From assembly GCA_009763385.1 (NCBI GenBank), contig CM019824.1:143909705-143973704 (forward strand): a DNA stretch of 64,000 bases, written 5' to 3'. The translations under genes were made by a program, and so were the position numbers. Source of the stretch: Coix lacryma-jobi var. lacryma-jobi (Eukaryota; Streptophyta; Magnoliopsida; Poales; Poaceae). A model generated the notes under the pieces. It made no database searches, was not told the DNA's origin, and worked only from the letters and a program-made list of their open reading frames with translations. Below are positions 54,304-64,000 of the stretch, piece after piece. Numbering within the stretch: position 1 is the first letter of the stretch; every line of letters starts with the position of its first letter.

Positions 54304-57300
54304 TGCAGGAACTTCGGTTGGAGAACATGTGGCTCATGGATTCCGGGTGTTCGCGCCACATGACCGGAAAGAAGGAATGGTTCTCCAGCCTAAGCCCCGT
54401 GATGCACAAGGAGTACATCACTTTCGGGGATAACAGTAGAGGTAAGGTTGTTTCTCAGGGAGCTATCCGGCTCAATGAGAACTTTGTCCTGAAGAATGTT
54501 GCCTTGGTTTCTAATTTGCATTTCAACTTGCTTTCTGTTTCGCAACTTCTTGAGGATGATTGTGAAGTGCGTTTTAAGAAGGGTTTGAGTCGCGTTTTAG
54601 ACCCTCGGGGAGATCTTGTTTGTCGGATCGTCCCTTTTGGCCGTGTTTTCAGAGCCGACTTTTCTCGTTCTTTCGGCTCTACTAGATGTTTGATGGCTGG
54701 TCCTTCTTCTGATTTGTGGAAGTGGCATAGGAGGCTCGGTCACTTGAGTTTTGACTTGCTTGCAAGACTTAGCTCATTTGGCCTAATCCAAGGATTGCCC
54801 AAGCTTAAGTTTGAGAAGGACCTTGTTTGTCATCCTTGTCGTCACGGGAAGATGGTTGCTGCTTCTCACCCACCTGTTAATCAGGTGATGACAAAGCAAC
54901 CCGGTGAGCTTTTACACATGGACACAGTTGGTCTAGCTCGGGTTTGCTCAGCGGGTGGGAAGTGGTACGTTCTTGTGATCGTTGATGATTTTTTGAGGTA
55001 CTCTTGGGTATTTTTCGTGGAGGGTAAGGATGAAGCATTTTCTTTTGCTTGTGATTTGATTTTGAGGTTGAAAACTGAGTTTCCCCTTGATACCATTAGA
55101 GCTATTTGTAGCGATAATGGTACTGAGTTTGATAACTCTTAGTTTGCTTCCTTCTGTTCTTCTAATGGAATCGAGCATCAGTTTTCTTCTCCTTATGTCC
55201 CTCAGCAGAACGGTGTTGTCGAGCGCAAGAACCGGACCCTTGTTGAGATGGCCAGGACGATGCTCGATGAGCATAGGACTCCTAGGCGTTTTTGGGCCGA
55301 GGTGATTAACACCGCTTGCCATGTTTCAAATCGCATCTTTCTTCGTGCTTTGATGAAAAACACTTCTTATGAGTTGCGTTTTAGACGGGTACCCAAGGTA
55401 TCTCATTTTCGGGTGTTTGGGTGCAAGTGCTTTATCCTGAAGCAAGACAATTTGGATAAATTTGAATCTCGCTCTGCTGATGGGGTGTTTCTTGGTTATG
55501 CTTCTTATTCACGTGCTTATCGAGTTCTTAATCTTGAAACTAACCGGATAGTGGAGACCTGCGAGGTCACATTCGACGAGACTATGCCTTGTGTTTCTTC
55601 TGCTTTCGATGTTGCAGGAGAACAGGAGATGGGAGAGACCATCTTTGTGGAGGAGGAGCAGGAGAATGCCGATTGGGGTGATCCCGAGCCACCACTGGCT
55701 GCCCCTGTCGACCCTGCGACGTCTACTTCAGCTCGAGGACCCGATCCCACGACATCTTCTTCTTGGGGTCCTCTAAAGCCACCTCTCCAGCGAGCACCTG
55801 CTGCACCTGAAGGAGTGACTGCATCTGGCGAGGGGGGAGGCGACTTCGGCGAGGCAAGCAACCCGAAGCGTTCAGCAAGTTCACCCCCCCGCGACAGATG
55901 ATCGGCGGCATCGACCAGCGAGTCACGCGGTCACGAGCGTATGAAATCTCTCACTTTGCTCATTCTGCATCCGTTGCTTCTTTTGAGCCCAAAGATGTTG
56001 GACACACACTTTCTGATTCTAACTGGGTCAATGCCATGCATGAGGAGTTAGAAAACTTTGAGCGAAACCAAGTTTGGACCTTAGTTCCACCTCCACCACA
56101 ATGCCACCCGATAGGTACCAAGTGGGTTTTCAAGAACAAAGAGGGTGAGGATTGGATGGTAGTGAGGAACAAGGCTAGGCTAGTAGCCCAGGGTTTTTGC
56201 CAGAAAGAGGGTATCGACTATGAGGAAACCTTTGCTCCTGTAGCCCGTTTAGAAGCCATTAGAATCCTTCTAGCCTTTGTTGCTTCGAAGGGTTTTAAGC
56301 TTTACCAGATGGATGTCAAGAGTGCCTTCTTGAATGGGTATATAGAGGAAGAGGTTTATGTTAGGCAACCCCCTGGCTTTGAGGATCCCAAGTTTCCAAA
56401 CCATGTTTATAAACTTTCAAAAGCTTTGTATGGTTTAAAACAAGCCCCGAGAGCGTGGTACGATCGTTTGAAAACCTTTTTACTCTCCAAGGGTTTTAAA
56501 ATGGGACGGGTTGATAGAACTTTGTTTCTCCTCAAGCAAGGCAATGATACCCTGTTAGTCCAGATTTACGTGGATGACATCATCTTTGGTGGCTCTTCTC
56601 ATGCGCTTGTTGCCAAGTTTGCAGATACTATGAGCAGGGAGCTCGAGATGAGTATGATGGGTGAGTTGACTTTCTTCCTCGGGTTGCAAATTAAGCAAAC
56701 CCGAGACGGGACATTTGTGCATCAAGGAAAATACACGAAGGATATCCTGAAGAAATTCGACATGGGCGAGGCCAAGCCTCTTACGACGCCCATGCCGACG
56801 ACTGCGGTGATGGACGCGGACCAAGACAGAGAGCCGGTTGACCAGAAGGAGTACAGAAGCATGATTGGCTCGCTTCTGTACTTGACGGCAGCGAGGCCAG
56901 ATATACAGTTTTCTGTGTGTCTATGCGCTCGTTTTCAGGCGTCCCCTCGGACTTCCCACAAGCAAGCGGTCAAGCGCATCATGAGGTACCTCTGATACAC
57001 TCCTGAGTTCGGACTTTGGTACTCCTCTTCTTCGACTCTTTCGCTTTGTGGTTATTCCGATGCGGATTTTGCCGGCTGTCGGCTTGAGCGCAAGTCTACT
57101 TCTGGGACTTGTCAGTTTCTTGGCTCTTCTTTGGTTTCGTGGTCTTCTCGCAAGCAGTCGAACGTAGCCCAGTCTACTACTGAAGCCGAGTATGTTGCCA
57201 CTGCTTCTTGTGCTTCGCAGCTTTTATGGATGGTTGCTACATTGCGTGATTTTCGTCTAGATTTCAGTCGGGTCCCTTTGCTTTGCGATAGCACTTCTGC

Positions 57301-57511
57301 CATTAGTGTAGCAAAGAACCCTGTTCTTCACTCCAAGACCAAGCACATCGATGTTCGCTTTCACTTTCTTCGTGATCACTATGAGAAAGGCGACATTGAT
57401 CTTAGGCATGTAGACACCCATAACCAGGTTGCGGATATTTTCACCAAGCCTTTGGATCTCTCAACTTTTGCTAGGTTGAGAGGCGAGCTTGGTGTGTGTT
57501 TCCCCTTTTAG
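54303..57511 (+). pseudogene. pol: Element B pol: protease, integrase, RT, RNase H
   Basis: Starts at ATG 54303, which overlaps the gag stop (TGATG). Protease LMDSGCSRHMTG; GAG-pre-integrase WHRRLGHLSF; integrase residues in HMDTVGL, CSDNGTEF and GVVERKNRTL; RT MDVKSAFLNG and YVDDIIF; RNase H YSDADFAG, STTEAEY, KHIDVRFHF; end GVCFPF and TAG 57509-57511. Defects: TAG at 55140 in the integrase, a frameshift at or near the seven-C run 55884-55890, and TGA at 56993 between RT and RNase H. The integrase motif GVVERKNRTL is on the far side of the first stop. Confidence 0.9.
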
Positions 57512-59284
57512 ATGGGGGAAGCATTTTTCCTGTTGTATTATAAACTGACTTTCTGATCCTTTTTGTTTTTTTTGGGTCTTGAGTCTTTCTGTCTTTGCTT
57601 TGGCTCCGATTCTGACTTCATCATGCATACACCTTTTATTTCAAGCTTCATGTCTATATTCCTTAGAATGAATTTATGCTCTGATTAGTGTATGCTTCGA
57701 TGATATATGATGATGCTTGTAGCTTAGGCTCTCTTTGATCACTGTTACATTTTGTGAGCTAAGCTATTTCTTTCAGAACGCTGAACATGTTTAATGAACT
57801 TAAAAACTTGATACATGTTCACCATTGAGTTTGGCAACGAGCATGGGTAGGATGTGTTGAGGTCACTTGAGCTATTACATATATGCTAGGTTGCTATGTC
57901 TCTATTTCTGAGTCTTTCACTTTCTTGGGATGTTTATAATCTGCTTAAAATAAACCAAGTTTTAGTGAATTGAAAAGATCGAGATGGGATTGCTTTGTCA
58001 GCACATCACGGTATCGAGACTGTTTCTCATAGCACTTTGAGTTAAACTTGAGTCGTGTAGTGTAAGACCGAAACCGATGCTTTAAGCTCCTGATTGCATA
58101 TGCATAGGCTTAGCACGGTTGGAAAGTTAGGCAATGACAAGCTTTCAACCTCTCGCAATCACATGCTGAATTTGAACTTGTGTAAAAAACCGCTGCAAAT
58201 TCTCCGATAAAATCTGAAAACACAAGTCTATGTTTCATTCTATAGCATGATGGTTGAACCTTGCTAGGGGTAGTTCACCCTGTATACATGTTTAGCACTT
58301 GTTTGACTTCCCGTCTATACATGCTTAGTGCTAATTTGATGGTGAAACTCCTTTCTAAATGGCTTAAAACTGCTCACTGGGCTTATGCATTCATATCTTG
58401 TTTTCGGTGATCAGTTTGAGCCGTTGCTAGCACTTGTGTATGTTGCTATGTAGTCGGATCAGCACTCATTAGAGCATTCTTTCACTCTTTCGAGTATATA
58501 CATGAAGCTGCTAACATGCATTTTTGACTCATGTGCATATGCTTGACTCCGATAGGCATGACCTAGCTCCGTTTGACTTACTTGAGCTCTTTTCCTTCTC
58601 TTTTTGATTGCAAATTGCCCCCAAGGGGGAGAATTGGGGAGAATGTCTTGTTGTGGTGACAATTTGAAATTTGTGCTTCACTTGTTGAGGGGGAGTTCTT
58701 TGAGTGAGGGGGAGTGTTTCTGCCTGCTCTGAGTTGTTTTTAGCTGATATCGATCTTTTCAGTTAGTTGCGTTGAGCTTCTGTGCCTCTGTCTTGAGGGA
58801 CTAGCTGTTTTCATCTTGTTTTGGTGGTTCTTGATTGGTATCGAGCTTACTACTGGTTGTGTTGAGCCTCTGTGCCTCAATCTTGAGGGACTAGCAGTAG
58901 CTGCTTCTTACGCAGTCTTCATTTGGTGTTCGAGCTTTCAGCTAGTGGTGTTGAGCCCTTTCTGCCTCTTCTTGAGGACTAGCCTGCTTCTGACTTGGTT
59001 GCGTCAAGCCGTTGCCCATGTCTTTGGGAACCAAGTCTTGTGCTCTCATTTTGATCGAGTTTTGCTTCTTGGTGAGTTGTTGCTCCGATCTTTTGCTTGG
59101 TTGTGTCGAACTGTTGCCCATGTCTTTGGGGACCAAGCTTCGCTTATCTCGAATTGTTCTTCTTCGGCCTTTTCTCTGGCTTTTGGACATTTCGAGTGAG
59201 TTTTTCTCCTTCTATCTAATTCTGCTTTCTTTTATTCTGGTTACGGATACTATGAGTTGATGATGCACTCATCAAGGGGGAGAT
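57512..59284 (+). other. Element B 3' noncoding region with repeated polypurine-tract-like motifs
   Basis: No env-like frame. GGGGGAG tracts at about 58622-58631, 58686-58694, 58706-58715 and 59272-59281, the last before the LTR. The GTTGAGCC(T/C)...CTTGAGGGACTAGC repeat occurs about four times in 58770-58985 and the 42-bp inverted-repeat module twice (58994-59035, 59096-59137). Confidence 0.8.
58994..59137 (+). repeat. 42-bp inverted-repeat module, two copies, shared with elements C and F
   Basis: Copies at 58994-59035 and 59096-59137 begin CTTGGTT and end (A/G)ACCAAG with a conserved GTTGCCCATGTCTTTGGG interior. Relatives: 34293-34334 in C, and 40373-40414 and 40472-40513 (minus) in F. Confidence 0.8.
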
Positions 59285-59761
59285 TGAGAACACAAGGTTG
59301 ATATGTGCCCTTGTGGTTCCTTTCCTGAGTGATGAGTGATCGATCAACGGGCAACATGTCTCTTGGCTATGTTGATGTGCAGGTGCGGAGCTCGGACAGT
59401 GGTCGAAGGTGAGGTGAAGGTCAAGTGGGGACGTGCCGTGCCGACGGACCGTGAGCGGTGAAGGGCGGACGTGGAGCTTGGACCGACGGACCGGGAGACC
59501 TGAGGATCAACTGTGGTAGCTGGCACGTGGCGTTGACAAGCAAGAGCACATGGTGATGTGCGGTGCATCGGCCGAGTCGAGAGGAAGGTGATGGCGTCGT
59601 GACACTTGGCGGGAGGCCGAGGAGGATGGCGAATGCACTATGCCCGGCGTGGAGGCTGGACATGCTCCGGCATCGGTGCTGGAACTCGGGGTGTGCGAAC
59701 CACATCCCGCCTACGGCACGGGTTCGGTAGCTGAGCCTCGAAAAGCTACCCTCGACGGTTT

Positions 59762-60010
59762 CCGAGTTTGGGCCTCAAAACTCGGGGTGGCCGGTTTCCG
59801 AGTTTGGGCCTCAAAACTCAGCAAGGACGGTTTCCAGGTTTGGGCCTCAAAACCTGGGCGCACGGGTTTCTGAGTTTGGGCCACAAAACTCAGCCTGAGG
59901 ACAGGTTTCCCGGTTTTGGCCTCAAAACCGGGGGAAGGCCCAGGTTTCCCGGTTTCGGCCTCAAAACCAGGGGAAGGCCCAGGTTTCCCGGTTTCGGCCT
60001 CAAAACCGGG
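59762..60010 (+). repeat. Hairpin-repeat array in the U3 of element B, second LTR
   Basis: Copy of 49876-50124 at an offset of 9886; seven units. One loop-adjacent change, CGGTTTTGG for CGGTTTCGG, in the fifth unit (about 59917). Confidence 0.95.
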
Positions 60011-60865
60011 GGGAGGTCCGCAAAAAGGATGGTCGACGCGTGGCGGCGTGGAGAGGCTGGCGCGGAGGCGAGGCTATCCACGAGGTAGGCGCGGCGGTCG
60101 ACTGGGCGGCACGTGGCGGCATCCTGAGGCTTGCGTCGAGGCGAAGCTAAGGATGAGGAAGGCGCGTGGCCGTCAGATCAACTATCGGCAGAGTTGGATC
60201 GGGATACCCCTAGGGTTGGCCGCTTCGCTCGTGTATCTAGGGGTAGTAAGGGGATTATTGTATTAGGCTATAAATAAGAGAGGCACCCCTCCTCTCCCTC
60301 TATCCTTGCAGTCATTTGTTCCTGAGCTCTCTCTCTCTCTAGCCCTCGCTTAGGTTCTAATCATACCTCGCTGCAAGCGATCCGCAGAGACGGGAATCAT
60401 ACCTCTGTGTATTTGAATCTTTTGAGGAAACGAGACTGTATTCTCGTTGTCTCCTCATGTGGAGGAATTTCGGCTGAAATCAAATCGTGTTCTGTGTTTT
60501 CACGTTTTGGTTTTTCATCTCTTGGAGATTTGCCTCGTTCTCCCTCTTCGCGAGATGATTTTCGATTCCACTTGAATCAATTTGTTCTTGGTCGTGAGCC
60601 CCTTCTTTCTACTGAAGGAATTCTCTCCTAACCTCACGAATCAATAGATCGGGTTGATTTGGTGTTCGTTCTTCGTTCTTTCCCCTTTTACGGTGATCCA
60701 CGAATCTCTCATGATTGACTTGGTTTGGTGCGATGATTTCCTAGGATTAGCACCCCAATACATAGAGGATCACCTGGGGGAAGTTTGATCGAAGCCTCTT
60801 TTGATTTGGTGAAGTTTCGATTGATTTGCCTTTTGTCCCGAGCAGTTTTTCTGCTCTCTGATCAT

Positions 60866-61129
60866 CCGCGGACAGTCCGCGCCCCCAGCGGCGGACAGTC
60901 CGGGGATCGGGGTTGGTCAGGCCAGTCAGGCGCAGTCCCCTGATTGTTCACTGTCAAGTGAACTGCGGACAGTCCGCGGTACAAACCCGCGGACAGTCCG
61001 AGACCTGTCCAGCAGACTTGCAGCGCTGTTGAGTTTCTGTGTTTTTGCCGGCGGACAGTCCGGCTCCCAGTCGCGGACAGTCCGGGACTTAACGGCGGAC
61101 AGTCCGGGACTCTGACCGCGGACAGTCCG
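60866..61129 (+). repeat. CGGACAGTCCG palindrome array in element B, second LTR
   Basis: Same eight copies as in the first LTR; the last is CGGACAGTCCGCG here and CGGACAGTCCGTG there, a CpG transition. Confidence 0.92.
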
Positions 61130-61371
61130 CGAATCTACTGATTGTGCTGTTTTGCTCCGTGGCTTTGGCAGTTGGTTTTGGGGTTTCTCCGGAGGTTTCG
61201 CTGTACCACTAGGACATCTCCTAGGGTATCCACCTACTCGTAGGTCGTGAACTCTCTGGTCGTTTCGAGTCTTGGCTTTTGGGTGACTTTCTGGAACAAG
61301 GGTCATACTATTCACGAGTTGAATTTGAGGCTCCCATTCACCCTCCCTCTGGTCGCTAATCCGGTCCTTCA

Positions 61372-61389
61372 ATTGGTATCGGAGCCGGT
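61372..61389 (+). other. Element B primer-binding site, second copy
   Basis: ATTGGTATCGGAGCCGG directly after the shared LTR, proof that a second internal region starts here. Confidence 0.9.
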
Positions 61390-61434
61390 TAAGGATCTCT
61401 CCTACCTTAATCAGTTTCGGATCCTAAGGGCGAC

Positions 61435-64000
61435 ATGGAACGAGGGAACAGCAAGGCTCCTTGGTTCGATGGAACGAACTATCCCTATTGGAAGATTCGG
61501 ATGTGTGCTTATCTTAACAGCATCGGATCTTCTGTCTGGGAGATATGTGAGAACGCTGAATACGTAGTCCTTGCGGCTCGTGTGGGTCAGATCCAGATTG
61601 ACCAACACGAGGCCAACTCCAAGGCTCATAATGCTCTTCTAGCCAGCCTCTCCCTTCCTGAGTTCGAACGTATCTCTGAGCTTGAGACGGCACGAGAGAT
61701 CTGGGTGAAGCTTCAAAGCTATCACGAGGGGACCGCTCAGGTCAAGACCAGACTCTTCGAGACCTACAAGCGAGAGTACGAGAACTTTGTTCAGTTGGAG
61801 GGAGAGACGATTGACGCTATGTTCGCTCGTTTCCAGACGATCGTGAACAAGATGCGTGCCAATCGGGCCAACCTACCCTATGACGATCATGAGAGGGCTC
61901 TCAAGTTGCTATATGCCCTGGATCGGAGGGTATGGGAGGTGAAGGTGTCGACCATCATTGAGTCTCCTGCTTACGACACCCTCACCGTAGACGAGCTGTT
62001 CAGCAAGCTTAAGTCCACCGAGATCGATCACCTGACTCAGGCCAAGCTGAAGAACCCATCTTCACACACCATGGCTTTGGTCTCAGGAACAGGTGGATCG
62101 ACTTTCTCTGCTGACGCTTCACCTCCTCTTGTTGCTTTGTCTTCTTTGCATACAGTCACGGAGGAGCAGTTGGAGGCGCTTGGAGATGACGAGCTCGCCC
62201 TCGCCATCACCCGGTTCTCGCGGTTTCACAACAACCGCCTGAATCGCCGGTGTGGTGGCACACGCGAGGGCTGCTACAAGTGTGGTGATCTAGACCACTT
62301 CATGGCGAACTGCCCCAAGAATGACAAGAACTTCCCCGGCAAGAACCACAACTTCAGGCGCAAGGGCAAGCCGGAGAACAAGGCCGAGAAGAAGAAGAAG
62401 AATGGCTTCTACCGCCAGGAGGACATGGAGAAGGCTTTCGACGCCGGCAAGCGTGCCTTCCTCGCCACTATCGGCGATGGCGAGAAGACCTCCGATGGCG
62501 ACTCCAGCGACGACGAGTCCGAGCACAAGATGGAGGATCGCTTCAACGGACTCTGCTTCTTCGGCAAATCCTCCAAGGGCTTATGCACCATGGCCTTGGA
62601 TGAAGAGGACTGCAAGCACCAGGCAGAGGACGTTGATGACGCCCACAGCGACGACGACGACAGCGCTTCCGTGGTATCAAACTCTTCTGAAGTTGATCGT
62701 CTCATTGATGAGCGGGATAGGTTTGCGGATTTAGTCCTTGTCCTGGAGAAGAGGCTTATGCAAGTTTTCCAAGAGCGCGGTGAGTTTAAGGCTAAGATGA
62801 AAGAGGCGCGTAAGGAGCTTGAGTTCGCCAGGTCCGAGGTGAAGGTAGCCGATGTGGAGGAGTGTGAGGAGTGCATGATGCATATGACAAACTTTGCCAC
62901 CCTGCAAACCAAGTATGCCTCTTTGATTGAGGTGTACGATGAGCTGAACAGTAGGCTAGACTTGGTGGGTGATTGCAAAGAGGGTCCCTCCCTGAAGGAA
63001 GAGCTGGAGGAAGTGAAGGCTAAGTCTTCTTTGCTTGGTGCGTGCAAGCTTTGCCCTAGCTTGCGAACTGAGTTGGCAGCAGTTAATGCCAAGCTTGCTG
63101 AAGCCTTGAAGGCCAGCTCAGTTAGCACCTTGTCTGCTCCATGTGAGCGATGCGTGGGGATGGAGCTTGAGATTGCCAACTGTCGACATGATAGGATGCA
63201 AACCGAGGAGGAAAACACATACCTTCGGTCCATCCTGAGTTGGGTGTCATGCAGTGAGCCACAGTTGGGCATGATGATCAGTCAGTTCAAGAGGGGAACT
63301 GATTGCTCAGGAGTAGGCTTTACTTCAGGTGGGAAGGGCGCTAGTACCTTTGGTAAGATCGGTGAGTTTAGCGGAGTGAACCCGAGTGAGAAACCATCCG
63401 CTATCCCTAAGCTTACCAAGATCACCCCACCTGAGCCTCCCAAGCCTATCACCAAGGATGGCATCCTTGATGAACCTCCCAAGGCTCCACCTCGCAAGCA
63501 AGTGTGGGTTCCCAAACCTAACCATCTTAGGAACACACTTGACACCCTTCCTGACGTCTCTAGTGATCCCCTTCCGAAGGGCAAGCAGCCAGCCAGAGTG
63601 AACAACCCTCGCAACCATAGGAACCAACAACCCAAGAGAGTGGTGAGGTTCGAGTGCGAGTACTGTCACCGTGAGGGTCACCTAGCTGAGTTTTGCTTTC
63701 GGAGGATGAGAGACGCTAGGAAGGAGTTGGAGCTGAACAACCAGGCCAGGCACCACCCTCTCCATGGTGTGCAAGGTCGGGGAGTTCAGAGGCAGGGCGC
63801 TGGACCTGGAGGTGCACCCCCCTCAGGTTGCTAGGCCCCAGGCAGCTAGACCACAGGGTGGTGGTCGTGCCCGTCGCGGTTCCGGTCATCCTCAATACAA
63901 TCGGGAGCCGAGTGTAAGAGGCTTTGCTGCTCAGTCCCATAGTGGACCACCTTTTCAGTATGGTGGTGATCGCTTTGCTCAGATGGGACAGGTAGGTCAG
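61435..64000 (+). pseudogene. gag: Element B gag, second copy, running off the window end
   Basis: 799 open codons, differing from the first copy at few positions (VALSSL for VALCSL, ENKAEKKK for ENKADKKK, NSRLDL for KSRLDL, CKEGP for CKECP). The last removes one cysteine of a CxxC pair. The same frameshift occurs at the six-C run 63817-63822, and the alternative frame continues with ARPQAARPQGGGRARR to the end of the window. Because both copies carry it, the C-run change predates the duplication or is a shared property of the family. Domain content as in the first copy. Confidence 0.9.

Larger units (their letters stand above)
59285..61371 (+). repeat. Element B second (shared) LTR, 2087 bp
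   Basis: Same length as 49399-51485 and about 99.8 percent identical by eye. Preceded by the polypurine tract of the first unit and followed by the primer site of the second, so it serves as 3' LTR of one and 5' LTR of the other. Confidence 0.95.
49399..64000 (+). mobile_element. Element B: tandem Sirevirus-like copia pair, LTR-gag-pol-LTR-gag, running off the window
   Basis: LTR 49399-51485, gag 51549-54303, pol 54303-57511, noncoding tail to 59284, LTR 59285-61371, then directly a second primer site and a second gag from 61435. The two copies are offset by exactly 9886 bp and almost identical. The shared middle LTR shows that this is not two independent insertions. Inserted in the 3' noncoding region of element D. 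It is the youngest insertion in the window. Confidence 0.9.

Noticed and set aside
1..64000. Host protein genes, tRNA, rRNA or small RNA genes
   Set aside because: No frame outside element domains has gene-like features, and I saw no tRNA A and B boxes with a cloverleaf or rRNA sequence. A homology search would be needed to exclude short captured exons.

Overview
The window is plant nuclear DNA, most likely from a grass (probably a panicoid or andropogonoid grass; this is inference from element type and GC-rich palindromic LTRs). I found no host gene, no tRNA or rRNA and no CRISPR array. Essentially all 64 kb is transposable elements nested inside one another.

Layout. 1-1890 is the 3' part of a very large Ty3-type LTR that interrupts a minus-strand Ty1/copia element (element A, 1891-9417; Sirevirus/Opie-Ji type). 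The 5' LTR of A is split by a 1.76-kb non-autonomous CACTA transposon (6714-8475, 3-bp target duplication ACG). 9418-10612 is a 5'-truncated gag fragment of another copia lineage, and 10613-11558 is the start of another copia LTR (G). Element C (Sirevirus-like copia, plus strand) runs from 11559 to 34672. Its RT region is split by a complete Athila-like element J (18189-31596, minus strand, TSD CTAGC). J keeps gag-protease and an ATHILA ORF1-like pseudogene but has no reverse transcriptase or integrase, and is itself interrupted by a 4-kb solo LTR (23022-27039).

The 3' LTR of C is cut at 34672 and joined to a truncated LTR of element E (34673-39753), a non-autonomous element with a tRNA-type primer site, degenerate internal repeats and no polymerase genes. 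39754-40570 is a minus-strand Sirevirus end (F) and 40571-41121 another LTR-like scrap. Element D (copia, plus strand) starts at 41122. Its 3' noncoding region is interrupted at 49399 by element B, present as LTR-gag-pol-LTR-gag and running off the window end: a tandem pair sharing one LTR.

Relative ages by eye: B is youngest (about 5 differences between two 2087-bp LTRs), then J (about 24 differences in 1.58 kb), then E (about 40 differences in 0.45 kb). C, D and A are decayed by stop codons, mostly C-to-T changes at CAG or CGA.

The most notable structures are noncoding. The U3 regions of B, C and D carry regularly spaced 24-bp hairpin repeats whose arms vary in a compensated way around a near-constant loop. 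Element J carries a second primer-binding site inside both LTRs. The CACTA element sits in the centre of an LTR palindrome. The B/C/D gag-pol junction shows a conserved TGATG overlap with pol in the -1 frame.
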